Shown here one piece after another: positions 44,658 to 53,118 of a stretch of DNA of 64,000 bases. The translations under genes and the position numbers were made by a program. Below the pieces are notes generated by a model. The model saw nothing but the letters and a program-made list of their open reading frames with translations. It was not told the origin of the DNA and made no database searches. Each line of letters begins with the position of its first letter. Position 1 is the stretch's first letter. Source of the DNA: Sepiola atlantica (taxonomy: Eukaryota; Mollusca; Cephalopoda; Sepiida; Sepiolidae); the NCBI GenBank assembly GCA_963556195.1, contig OY744520.1, positions 554,501 to 618,500 on the forward strand, read 5' to 3'.

Positions 44658-45380
44658 GCATGGCACACAGCGACCTTAGGTCACTTTTCCGAAAAAGGAT
44701 CACATTTCCTTAACTTGACCCTCAAAATTTTTTGGCTTAGTCCCTATTAGCTAGTAGTGTAAATGAGCTCTTTGGCCCCATCTTTATTTTAGGTGTCAGA
44801 ACTCCTTCAGGATGCCCGCTCCCTAATTTATTTTATATCCCTGACCCGCCCTAATAGTTCTTATCCTGGAGGACACCGCACATCCCGACAAACCCATCCC
44901 TCCTTTTCTTTTGCCCCCATATAGAAACGCCCACTCCCAATTAGGAGGTGACTCTCTTGCTTTCGGTTTTTACCGGAAGACAGCGAGCAGTTCATACTTT
45001 AGATAGGATGGGGGGGACCCTACTAACTTACCTTAATTAGCATTTTCTTTGGTTCTTTATTTTTACTATCCCTTTTATTTTTATTTATTTTTGGGGGATT
45101 ATTTAAGGCTTAGTTTTTTGTTCTCCCACTCCCATCATCACACATGTAAATACTTTTTTGTAAATAAAATTCATTTTCAAACACCTGGGGATATTTTAAG
45201 TAGCTTAAGTCCATAGAGTGAATGTGGTATTATGGTGACTGAAACTAGTTTCTAGGGTATTTATAGACAAAGTGGACGACCCCCGACCCCCATTTTCCCC
45301 CCCATACCCCCTTTTGGCCTTGTGCCACATCTATTTAATGTATTATGTATATTATTTGGATAAATAAATTTCAATTTCGG
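44658..45380 (+). promoter_or_regulatory. 3' UTR, copy 2
   Basis: Hairpin at 44960-44979, TACTAAC at 45021-45027, C-rich tract at 45280-45311. It ends at the junction with copy 3. Confidence 0.75.
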
Positions 45381-45426
45381 CCTTTTTGTCTAAATCTCTG
45401 ACTTGTTCTTCGATTTGTTCAGGCCA

Positions 45427-45592
45427 CTCTTAGGCAATCACTTGGTGATTGCCTAAGAGCCGACCAGCTACTTGGGCCCCGCCCAGTTTAAAGCTTACAC
45501 CTTCAGGGGACTCTCTCTGTCCCCTTAGACTAGCCCCTTTTGGGCAATTTGTCTTTCTACACCCCTCTTGGGTGGCCACCCCTCTTGGGTGG
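45427..45592 (+). promoter_or_regulatory. leader hairpin series, copy 3
   Basis: 15-bp perfect hairpin (45427-45459) and the four smaller hairpins (45505-45592), unchanged from copies 1-2 although the following pyrimidine tract has changed. Confidence 0.8.
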
Positions 45593-45746
45593 TTCATTGT
45601 ACTTAATCTCTTTTTTGTTCCCTTCTTTTGCAGGTGTCCAACTTCCAGGCTTGACTTAAGCAGCTGGCAGGTTTCGGGTTGACTAACGTACCTTTTAGGC
45701 GACGGTCTTCCTGACTCCGAATCGGCGGGTCTTAGCCGGGAGTTGG

Positions 45747-48470
45747 ATGAGAGAGGGGAGGAGTAGTCCGGGCTCTGCTGCAGAGTCTTCGTCTAGCCCG
45801 GGCTCCTTTTCCGACATGAGGCGACGGTCTCATGTCGGGGCGGGAGCAGACCCAGATCGAGCAGACGGTCATGCCGCTCTAAGCGACATGCCCAGTACGT
45901 CTGCCAGTGCCGCTCCCAGCACTGGAGGTAGATCAGGGTCTACCGCCTTAGGCGGTAGCCCTGCTAGCTCTCACGCTGCTGTCCCCGGCAGTTTAGGCAC
46001 CGGTTCGTTGGTTAGCTCAGATCGGAGAGGTGATCTGGGTCGGTGGGAAAAACTCCCCATCGTACCAATCTCTCACCGGGCTTCAACCGTCAGCCCGCCT
46101 GGTCGTAGGCGAAAAGGTCGCCTGCCTCCAGGAGCGAGAAAGACTAAGTCGGTGGAGTCCCTCCAAGAAGGGGCCACCGACCCAGATCAGCCGCCAGCCC
46201 CCGTTGACAGGGACTCTGCTCAGAGCCGCATCCTGGACCTCCACCAGGAACTGTTCGGCAGTGAGAGCAGTGACAGCGACACCAGTCACTGCAGCAATGG
46301 CAGCCCCATTAGCAGTCGTAATACCAGCAGAGACAGCAGCATGGAGGTTCTGCAGCTGACACCAAAGAGTCCGGTCCAGGCTGGCATGCGGCAGTCTAGG
46401 CCGAGAAAGATGGGGGCGGCTCGTACTGTCCGAAAAACTGGAGCAGCGGATGTCGCTGGCAAGAGAGGACCCAAGGCCGCCACTCCACCGGTTACAACAC
46501 CGGAAGCAGCTCCAAAGGAGTGGCCGTCCCTCACAGCAGCACCAGCAGAGACCCCAAGTGTGTGGGCATCACCTCCCGGGCAGAAAACGCCGTCGCCGTC
46601 GCCAATCAAAGCGACAACAGCAACAACTCCGGCGGCGACCAACACTCCTGCCCTATCTCCAACAAAAGACAAGTGGGGACCCCAGTCGCAAAGAAGCCCT
46701 TCAGAATACCGTCGGTTATTCGAATCGAAATACAAAGATCTAACCGACGGTAGCGTGATAAAAGCAGCGCCAGGAGCGGTGGAACGACTAGCGAAGCGAA
46801 TTGTTTCGCTAGTCACCATCGACTCCCGAACCAAAGGGCTGGCTGGGGTCCAAATTGAGACCATAGGAGAGATCCTGTGGGCCCTCAAAGTTCCTGCAAC
46901 TTACGTTTGCAGGAGAGGGTTCGCCACTTGGGACCTGCTCCTACCCACAGAGGAAGCAGCGGAGAAGGTGGCCAGGGCCGACCTGAGGCATAAGCACTTA
47001 ATCCTCAGGCCGGAGTACTTGAGCAGGAGGAGGACCTTAGTAACGGTCCTCGGCGTCCCCTGTTATATTGACTCGGAGCAACTAGGTGCAGTGATGAGTC
47101 AATATGGGGACGTCGAAGCCATAATCCCGGTCCGTGGTCCCCATAACCTAATGGTAGGGGACTACAAGATTAAAATGCGTCTGGACCGGGATGGCTTCAA
47201 TAACATCCCGCCACTGCTCAAGTGCGACACCTGGTCCATGTCAGTAATAGTGGAGGGCAGGAGGCCACATTGTTGGCACTGCGAGCAGAAGGGGCATATG
47301 GCGAAAAATTGCCCTAAAAAGGCGCCAAACAAGAAGACCCCTTCTGCCGCAGCCCCGGGAGGTCCAGCGACATCAGCCGCTCCTAAACCAGGAAAGGACG
47401 AGGAGGGTTTCACCCCAGTTGTCCGAAAGGGCAAACCACAGAAGCCCTCCTCCAAGAAAGTGCAGCCCTCTGACGAAAAAGGGATGCGGGGTCCCGCTGA
47501 GTCAATGGACGCGGATTTGCCCACCAGTAAGGAGCCGCAGCAAGCCTCTGTAACGGCAGCGGCCACCAAGCGAAAGACTGAGGTTCCCCTGTCACTACCA
47601 TCGTCATCATCCGACTCGGAAGGGGAGAAGATGGAGGGTGACGCTGGCCCGGTCCCGGCTCAGGAGATAGAGACAGAGAGAAAGATCAACCGGGACAAGA
47701 AAGTTGCGAAACGCACCGACAAAAAGTCAACAGAGGCTGGGCCCCAATCCCCCGCCCCAATGCCCGAAGAGATGACTATCTCTTCTGCTCAGTCCCCCGA
47801 ACCCCCAAAACCTAAACCCACCACTGAGCAGAAATCCCCTTCCCCCACTAAAACCCCCCCAGCTGGCTCCCGCTCTCTGTCTCAAAAAGAAGAGCCGGTG
47901 CCTAAAACTCCGAAAGCGGCCAAACAGGCCAAGAAGCTAAAAGCGTCGCCCTCTCCAGCTCGAAAGGAGAAGTCCCGTAAGCTCCCCTTCCTGCCAGGGG
48001 ACCTCATATGCGATGCGGACCTGCATCATGCCGCTGCCGATCTTACACCTCAGCAGAGGAATGTGATCAAACCGCTGCAGCTCCTCACGAAGGCCCAGGG
48101 TCTGGACGTTACCAACCCGTCCAACTTCCCGGATGCCCCTTTGCTGATCACCTTCGTCAGAAAGACGAAAATTCGCCGCACTAAATCAATGTGGCGAATG
48201 ATCGAAGCAGCAAAGGAGGCGATCCTGGGCCTTACGTTGGTGGAAGAAGGGCACGACTCCCTCGACGATCTGAGGGACAAATGCGAAGGGAGGATCCCCA
48301 TTTACGTCCACCCCTCATTTTATAGAGCCCTTAAGCTAACCTTTCCCCTGGATGTCGGGGGCATCTCCCGAGACGGCCGCGCGTCGTCAGAATTGCTCAC
48401 TGGCAATATCGGGCATGCCGTCGGCGTCCTGACAAACAAGGACTTCAGGCCGTTGATTGACACTGACTAG
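45747..48470 (+). CDS. ORF1 nucleic-acid-binding protein, copy 3 (907 aa)
   Basis: Two residues longer than copies 1-2 and with about 20 substitutions. Most fall in the disordered N-terminal 300 residues (e.g. SSVSS to SLVSS, TVLKT to TVRKT, SPTK to SPSPIK) and a few in the linker (SEEKG to SDEKG, TREKK to NRDKK). The folded core changes at one site (CDSW to CDTW), and the C-terminal domain is identical. The knuckle and start are as in the other copies. Confidence 0.9.
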   Translation: MREGRSSPGSAAESSSSPGSFSDMRRRSHVGAGADPDRADGHAALSDMPSTSASAAPSTGGRSGSTALGGSPASSHAAVPGSLGTGSLVSSDRRGDLGRWEKLPIVPISHRASTVSPPGRRRKGRLPPGARKTKSVESLQEGATDPDQPPAPVDRDSAQSRILDLHQELFGSESSDSDTSHCSNGSPISSRNTSRDSSMEVLQLTPKSPVQAGMRQSRPRKMGAARTVRKTGAADVAGKRGPKAATPPVTTPEAAPKEWPSLTAAPAETPSVWASPPGQKTPSPSPIKATTATTPAATNTPALSPTKDKWGPQSQRSPSEYRRLFESKYKDLTDGSVIKAAPGAVERLAKRIVSLVTIDSRTKGLAGVQIETIGEILWALKVPATYVCRRGFATWDLLLPTEEAAEKVARADLRHKHLILRPEYLSRRRTLVTVLGVPCYIDSEQLGAVMSQYGDVEAIIPVRGPHNLMVGDYKIKMRLDRDGFNNIPPLLKCDTWSMSVIVEGRRPHCWHCEQKGHMAKNCPKKAPNKKTPSAAAPGGPATSAAPKPGKDEEGFTPVVRKGKPQKPSSKKVQPSDEKGMRGPAESMDADLPTSKEPQQASVTAAATKRKTEVPLSLPSSSSDSEGEKMEGDAGPVPAQEIETERKINRDKKVAKRTDKKSTEAGPQSPAPMPEEMTISSAQSPEPPKPKPTTEQKSPSPTKTPPAGSRSLSQKEEPVPKTPKAAKQAKKLKASPSPARKEKSRKLPFLPGDLICDADLHHAAADLTPQQRNVIKPLQLLTKAQGLDVTNPSNFPDAPLLITFVRKTKIRRTKSMWRMIEAAKEAILGLTLVEEGHDSLDDLRDKCEGRIPIYVHPSFYRALKLTFPLDVGGISRDGRASSELLTGNIGHAVGVLTNKDFRPLIDTD

Positions 48471-48474
48471 TGCA

Positions 48475-51400
48475 ATGGCCACGAACTTGAAGCTAGGAAG
48501 CTTGAACGTGAGAGGCTTGAGATCCTTAAGCAAGGCAGCCCGCATACTGGGGGATCTCAAGGCTCTTGAATTAGATGTGGCTGCGGTACAGGAAACTCAC
48601 TATGTTTCGATGGATGATCACCGACTGCTGTCGGAACATTTCGATGTTTTTTCAGCATTTGGTGACCGTTCTGCTCGGGGAGTTTCTCTGTTAGTTAGAC
48701 GCACTCTGTTAGCAAGGGTAAACGTTGTTCACGCGGATGCTGATGGCAGACTGGTCGTGGCTGATGTTGCCGTGAATAGTGCCATGTTTCGAATCGTCGC
48801 GGTTTATGCGCCCAATTCCATTCGTGAGAGGGTTTCCTTTTTTCGAGGGTTGGAGGGGTTCCTCGGTGGTTCGGAGCGGCTAATCTTAGTGGGAGATTGG
48901 AATGCCATCCTTGATCCCAGGATAGATAAGGTGGGGGGACCTAGTGGGTCGGATGGGTGTGAGACAAGTCTGTCTGATCTGATGGCACAATGCGATCTGG
49001 TCGACAGATTTCGTGTCGATCACCCGAGGCGGGAGATGTGGACGTGGCTCGCTAGCGGCACTTTCCTTTCAAGTACTTACTTGGATCGATTGCTAATTAG
49101 AAGAGGCAACGTAGATTATATCTCTTGTCCCACGTTCCACTGGTTAGGCCATTCTGACCACAAGTTACTTGTGGCCAGTCTGGAGTTAGGTCCTAAGACA
49201 AACAAGGTAGCTACCTACTGGAAGTTAAATACCTCCTTACTGGAGATACGTGACTTCCGGGAACAGCTATCTCTTAACTTTCAAAAGGGATTAGTGGGGG
49301 CGGTAACCGGGAGTAAGTGGTGGGTTAACGCCAAAGTTGGCATTAGGCGCTTTTCTGTTCAATATAGCCAACGCCTCGCCTTAAATAAGGCTGAAGCAGA
49401 AAAGCGTTTAGAAACTAAGCTGGCCCGGGCGGTGGCTGGGGGGGATTCCCTAGGCATAGATCTAGCTAAGGGGGACCTGAAACGTGCGGCTAACGTGCGG
49501 TATGAGGGTCAAGTAGTTAGAGCTAGGCTAAAGAGAGTGTCCAACGAAGCCGTGAATGTGGACGCGGAAGAGCGTAGAACTCCACTTCGTCGCAACTCGG
49601 TCGGTCTCATTCGTCAAGTCAAACACCCGGAAGGACACACCCTTGTGTCGACTCGGGAGATTTGCCGGGGATTTCGTGAGCATTTCATGGAGCGGTTCAC
49701 CCAACTGCCCGGACTCCGCGTCGAGGAGTTTGGCAGCTATTTAGCTGGCTCGCCCCGCCTGGAGGCGGCCCGAGCGGCTAGTTGTGATGGGCGCGTTACA
49801 GAGTGTGAGGTCTTGGCTGCACTGAAGCAGGTCGGCTACGACAAATCTCCGGGACTGGATGGTTTGCCCTATGAATTGTTCTTGAGGCTGTCGCACATCT
49901 TCGTACCTATTCTGGTCAATGTGTTCAATCACTGGTTTGAACAGGGTTCTATCCCTGGTCAAGTCACCAGGGGAGTGATCACATTGCTTCAGAAAAAGGG
50001 CCAAGATGGTGGGGAATTAGATGATTATAGGCCCATAACTCTGCTAAACACAGATTTAAAGATTTTGGCCAAAGTTCTTGCAAATCGGTTGCAGCTTGTT
50101 ATCGCTGAGTTGGTCGAACCTGATCAGAATTATGCTGTGAAGGGGAGATCGATTCAAAACAACTTGCATCTGATGCGCACGATCATAGAGGGATTAGAAG
50201 ACGACACCGAAGCCGCGCTGATCAATTTAGATCAGTCCAAAGCTTTTGACAGGGTCGACCATCGGTTCCTGGGATCTGTTTTAGAGGCCTCCGGTTTTAC
50301 ACCGGACTTCTGCAGATGGATCTCCATTTTGTATCGCGGGCCGACGGCAGTGGTGCAAGTGAATGGAATGCGATCGGAGTCTTTTGCCGTCTCTCGGTCG
50401 GTACGTCAGGGGTGTCCGCTGTCTCCCCTGCTTTACGTCCTTGCCTTGGAGCCTTTTCTCCGCAGGCTTAGGATCGGGGAGCCTGGACTGGTCCTACGCG
50501 GTATTGCTCTTCCTGGCGGTGCGCGAGCCAGGGTATCCGCGTATGCCGATGATGTCACCGTGTTTGTGTCGTGCTTTCGAGACATTATCGCGGTGATTAA
50601 GGCACTCAAAAGGTACGAAAAAGTGACAGGGGCCATAGTCAACCTTAGCAAATCCAATGGCCTAAGGTTGGCTGCCTGGAGTGGCGCGCCTGCGCTCCCG
50701 GGCCTTTTCAACTGGACAGATGGCCCGGTTCGGATCCTCGGCGTATGGTTCGGACCGGGTCTCCAGCTTGATAAGAACTGGTCGGAAGTACAGTCTAAGG
50801 TCGAAGCGTCTGTAAGGATTTGGCTTCGAAGGGGGCTTTCCCTTAAAGGTCGAGCTGAGGCGTGCGTCACGTACGTCTTTTCGCTCATCCTTTACCGATT
50901 GGCTGTACTACCTCTGCCTGCGGACCGCCGAGCGGTTTTTACGCGTCTCCTTTCCTCGCTTTTGTGGGCAAGGGGGAAGCCGCTAGTCCGTAGACAGGTC
51001 TGTACTCAACGTCCTGATGTGGGAGGCTTAGGAATGCCCTGCTTGGAAAGCCATTTGTATGCCGAGCGGTTATTATTCCTGAGCCGAACCTTGACAGAGG
51101 AGTCTGCGTGGGGCCCTGCGGTTAGAAACGCTTTTCCTAACCTCGTCCCTGACCACTTGGCCGAATGCCGACGTAAGCCAAGGGGTCAATCGCAGTTCCT
51201 CAACGAATGCCGAGCTGCGCTCAGAGTGCTGCCGGGGTCCAGTGACCTCGCCCGGTCTAGGAATACACTATATCGGGAATTAGTGGTGGGGACCGCTTCG
51301 GATCCCCTTGGGGAGCGGCTAGGATTGTCGGAGCGGGAGGCTCGCTCTCAGTGGAATTGGGCGCCAGGCCGGAGCCATCTCAACAATACTGAGTTTTCTC

Positions 51401-51909
51401 TGACCTGGCGATTGGTTCGAAATGCGGTACCCCTCAATGGCATACGATTCAGGATTGGTCTGGTTATGGACCCCTTTTGCCCACGTTGCGAGGAAGATGA
51501 GATCGAAACGGCGGAGCACGCCTTTCTCACCTGCTCCAAACTTCGTGAATTCTGGACGTATGTCAACGAGGTGACGGCTCGCATCACCCCCGATCGGGTG
51601 ACGTGCTTGGATGTAGCATCCGTTGTCTTCAACATGGACCCCTTGTGGCCCAGGGAGAAACGTATGGTTTTGCTCGCGATCTTAGCCGTGGCTAGACTCG
51701 TGGTGTATACCTCTCGCTTAGACATAGGGCGTGGGGGGGTGCCGCCTTCTTATTATGATTTGATTTCGTATTTTAAGCACCAGCTTAAAATCAAAATCAA
51801 ATCTGATAGAAGGAGGTTGCCTTCTTCACTTTTTAAAAGTAGGTGGATACACACCGCTAGTTTATGCGTGTTCACGCGGAATAGGTTCGAGTTCGTGTTC
51901 CCTGCCTAG
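48475..51909 (+). CDS. ORF2 APE endonuclease-reverse transcriptase, copy 3 (1144 aa)
   Basis: Identical to copies 1-2 except one Ser to Leu change (AERLSFL to AERLLFL) in the region after the RT domain. All APE, RT and CCHC residues are present. The contrast with the more diverged ORF1 upstream suggests the ORF2 half was homogenised with its neighbours. Confidence 0.95.
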   Translation: MATNLKLGSLNVRGLRSLSKAARILGDLKALELDVAAVQETHYVSMDDHRLLSEHFDVFSAFGDRSARGVSLLVRRTLLARVNVVHADADGRLVVADVAVNSAMFRIVAVYAPNSIRERVSFFRGLEGFLGGSERLILVGDWNAILDPRIDKVGGPSGSDGCETSLSDLMAQCDLVDRFRVDHPRREMWTWLASGTFLSSTYLDRLLIRRGNVDYISCPTFHWLGHSDHKLLVASLELGPKTNKVATYWKLNTSLLEIRDFREQLSLNFQKGLVGAVTGSKWWVNAKVGIRRFSVQYSQRLALNKAEAEKRLETKLARAVAGGDSLGIDLAKGDLKRAANVRYEGQVVRARLKRVSNEAVNVDAEERRTPLRRNSVGLIRQVKHPEGHTLVSTREICRGFREHFMERFTQLPGLRVEEFGSYLAGSPRLEAARAASCDGRVTECEVLAALKQVGYDKSPGLDGLPYELFLRLSHIFVPILVNVFNHWFEQGSIPGQVTRGVITLLQKKGQDGGELDDYRPITLLNTDLKILAKVLANRLQLVIAELVEPDQNYAVKGRSIQNNLHLMRTIIEGLEDDTEAALINLDQSKAFDRVDHRFLGSVLEASGFTPDFCRWISILYRGPTAVVQVNGMRSESFAVSRSVRQGCPLSPLLYVLALEPFLRRLRIGEPGLVLRGIALPGGARARVSAYADDVTVFVSCFRDIIAVIKALKRYEKVTGAIVNLSKSNGLRLAAWSGAPALPGLFNWTDGPVRILGVWFGPGLQLDKNWSEVQSKVEASVRIWLRRGLSLKGRAEACVTYVFSLILYRLAVLPLPADRRAVFTRLLSSLLWARGKPLVRRQVCTQRPDVGGLGMPCLESHLYAERLLFLSRTLTEESAWGPAVRNAFPNLVPDHLAECRRKPRGQSQFLNECRAALRVLPGSSDLARSRNTLYRELVVGTASDPLGERLGLSEREARSQWNWAPGRSHLNNTEFSLTWRLVRNAVPLNGIRFRIGLVMDPFCPRCEEDEIETAEHAFLTCSKLREFWTYVNEVTARITPDRVTCLDVASVVFNMDPLWPREKRMVLLAILAVARLVVYTSRLDIGRGGVPPSYYDLISYFKHQLKIKIKSDRRRLPSSLFKSRWIHTASLCVFTRNRFEFVFPA

Positions 51910-52629
51910 GCATGGCACACAGCGACCTTAGGTCACTTTTCCGAAAAAGGATCACATTTCCTTAACTTGACCCTCAAATTTTTTGGCTTAGTCCCTATTA
52001 GCTAGTAGTGTAAATGAGCTCTTTGGCCCCATCTTTATTTTAGGTGTCAGAACTCCTTCAGGATGCCCGCTCCCTAATTTATTTTATATCCCTGACCCGC
52101 CCTAATAGTTCTTATCCTGGAGGACACCGCACATCCCGACAAACCCATCCCTCCATCTCTTTTGCCCCCATATAGAAACGCCCACTCCCAATTAGGAGCT
52201 GACTCTCTTGCTTTCGGTTTTTACCGGAAGACAGCGAGCAGTTCATACTTTAGATAGGATGGGGGGGACCCTACTAACTTACCTTAATTAGCATTTTCTT
52301 TGGTTCTTTATTTTTACTATCCCTTTTATTTTTATTTATTTTTGGGGGATTATTTAAGGCTTAGTTTTTTGTTCTCCCACTCCCATCATCACACATGTAA
52401 ATACTTTTTTGTAAATAAAATTCATTTCAAACACCTGGGGATATTTTAAGTAGCTTAAGTCCATAGAGTGAATGTGGTATTATGGTGACTGAAACTAGTT
52501 TCTAGGGTATTTATAGACAAAGTGGACGACCCCCGACCCCCATTTTCCCCCCATACCCCCTTTTGGCCTTGTGCCACATCTATTTAATGTATTCTGTATA
52601 TTATTTGGATAAATAAATTTCAATTTCGG
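51910..52629 (+). promoter_or_regulatory. 3' UTR, copy 3
   Basis: Hairpin at 52211-52230, TACTAAC at 52272-52278, C-rich tract at 52529-52560. A few small changes from copies 1-2. It ends TTTCAATTTCGG at 52629, directly followed by U2 nt 1. Confidence 0.75.
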
Positions 52630-52677
52630 ATCCTTTCTCAGCCTTTTGGCTAAGATCAGAGTGTAGTATCTGTTCTC
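52630..52677 (+). repeat. U2 snRNA 5' fragment (nt ~1-47)
   Basis: ATCCTTTCTCAGCC, then TTTTGGCTAAGATCAGAG, then TGTAGTATCTGTTCT. This matches U2 snRNA from its first base through stem-loop I (AGCC-TTTT-GGCT) and the branch-site-binding GTAGTA, then diverges at ~nt 47. The U2 Sm site and 3' half are absent, so it is not a gene. It forms the 5' edge of copy 4. Confidence 0.9.
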
Positions 52678-52723
52678 AGATAAAACATTCTCATTTTCCC
52701 AAAGACTAAGGATCCCGCTACCG

Positions 52724-52960
52724 AGCCCTTGCGGCTAGGTTCAAAGCGTTTTTCTTTGACCAAGCCCCCTTTTGGGGCTTTTGTCACCTTTTTGTCCCCT
52801 CTTGGGACTTTTTCTTTTCTTCTTTTCCCTGACTGTTGGGCTGACTTAAGCAGCTGGCAGGTTTCGGGGAGACTGACGAACCCGTAAAACGGTGAAGGTC
52901 TCCTCGTCTCCGAATCGGCGGGTCTAGTCCTGCAGTCAGGTTTGTTCGCCCCTCTTGGGC
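52724..52960 (+). promoter_or_regulatory. leader hairpin series with CUYUU loops, copy 4
   Basis: AGCC-CTTGC-GGCT (52724-52736), AAGCCCC-CTTTT-GGGGCTT (52762-52780), GTCCC-CTCTT-GGGAC (52794-52808), GCCC-CTCTT-GGGC (52948-52960). Positions and stems differ from copies 1-3, but the five-base loop and C-G closure are kept. Confidence 0.75.
52843..52923 (+). promoter_or_regulatory. conserved leader module, first copy in element 4
   Basis: Starts GACTTAAGCAGCTGGCAGG and ends CTCCGAATCGGCGGGT. Nearly identical to 53011-53090. Contains GTTTC-GGG-GAGAC and ACCCGT-AAA-ACGGT hairpins. Confidence 0.8.
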
Positions 52961-52977
52961 CATTAATTATTTTTACT

Positions 52978-52992
52978 TTGTTTCTTTTTCAG
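52978..52992 (+). promoter_or_regulatory. 3' splice site-like tract, copy 4
   Basis: TTGTTTCTTTTTCAG, with more T-rich sequence before it. It stands between the two leader modules, equivalent to 31126-31144 in copy 1. Confidence 0.4.
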
Positions 52993-53010
52993 CGTCTGTC
53001 TGAGGTGCGC

Positions 53011-53090
53011 ACTTAAGCAGCTGGCAGGTTTCGGGGAGACTGACGAACCCGTAAAACGGTGAAGGTCTCCTCGTCTCCGAATCGGCGGGT
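53011..53090 (+). promoter_or_regulatory. conserved leader module, second copy in element 4
   Basis: Direct duplicate of 52843-52923, lying 28 nt before the ORF1 ATG, the place the single module has in copies 1-3. Confidence 0.8.
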
Positions 53091-53118
53091 GTCGTGCCTC
53101 TTGCAGACCCGTTTATAG

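Larger units (their letters stand above)
38138..45380 (+). mobile_element. Tx1/Keno-like non-LTR retrotransposon, copy 2
   Basis: Second unit of the tandem, exactly 7,243 bp. I found no difference from copy 1 in either protein, in the leader or in the parts of the 3' UTR compared. The junction with copy 1 has no target duplication or filler beyond the terminal TTTCAATTTCGG. Either a very recent tandem duplication or homogenisation event, or an assembly duplication. Confidence 0.9.
45381..52629 (+). mobile_element. Tx1/Keno-like non-LTR retrotransposon, copy 3
   Basis: Third tandem unit, 7,249 bp. It differs from copies 1-2 in clusters: the leader T-tract (45609-45630, with a 3-bp length change), ORF1 about 46009-46640 and 47466-47700, one ORF2 residue, and scattered 3' UTR sites (for example near 52155 and 52199). 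Several kilobases between clusters look identical. That mosaic points to partial gene conversion or unequal exchange. Its 3' end abuts the U2 sequence that starts copy 4. Confidence 0.9.

Noticed and set aside
52630..52677. Functional U2 snRNA gene
   Set aside because: Only the first ~47 nt match. The Sm site, the 3' stem-loops and any recognisable promoter are missing.
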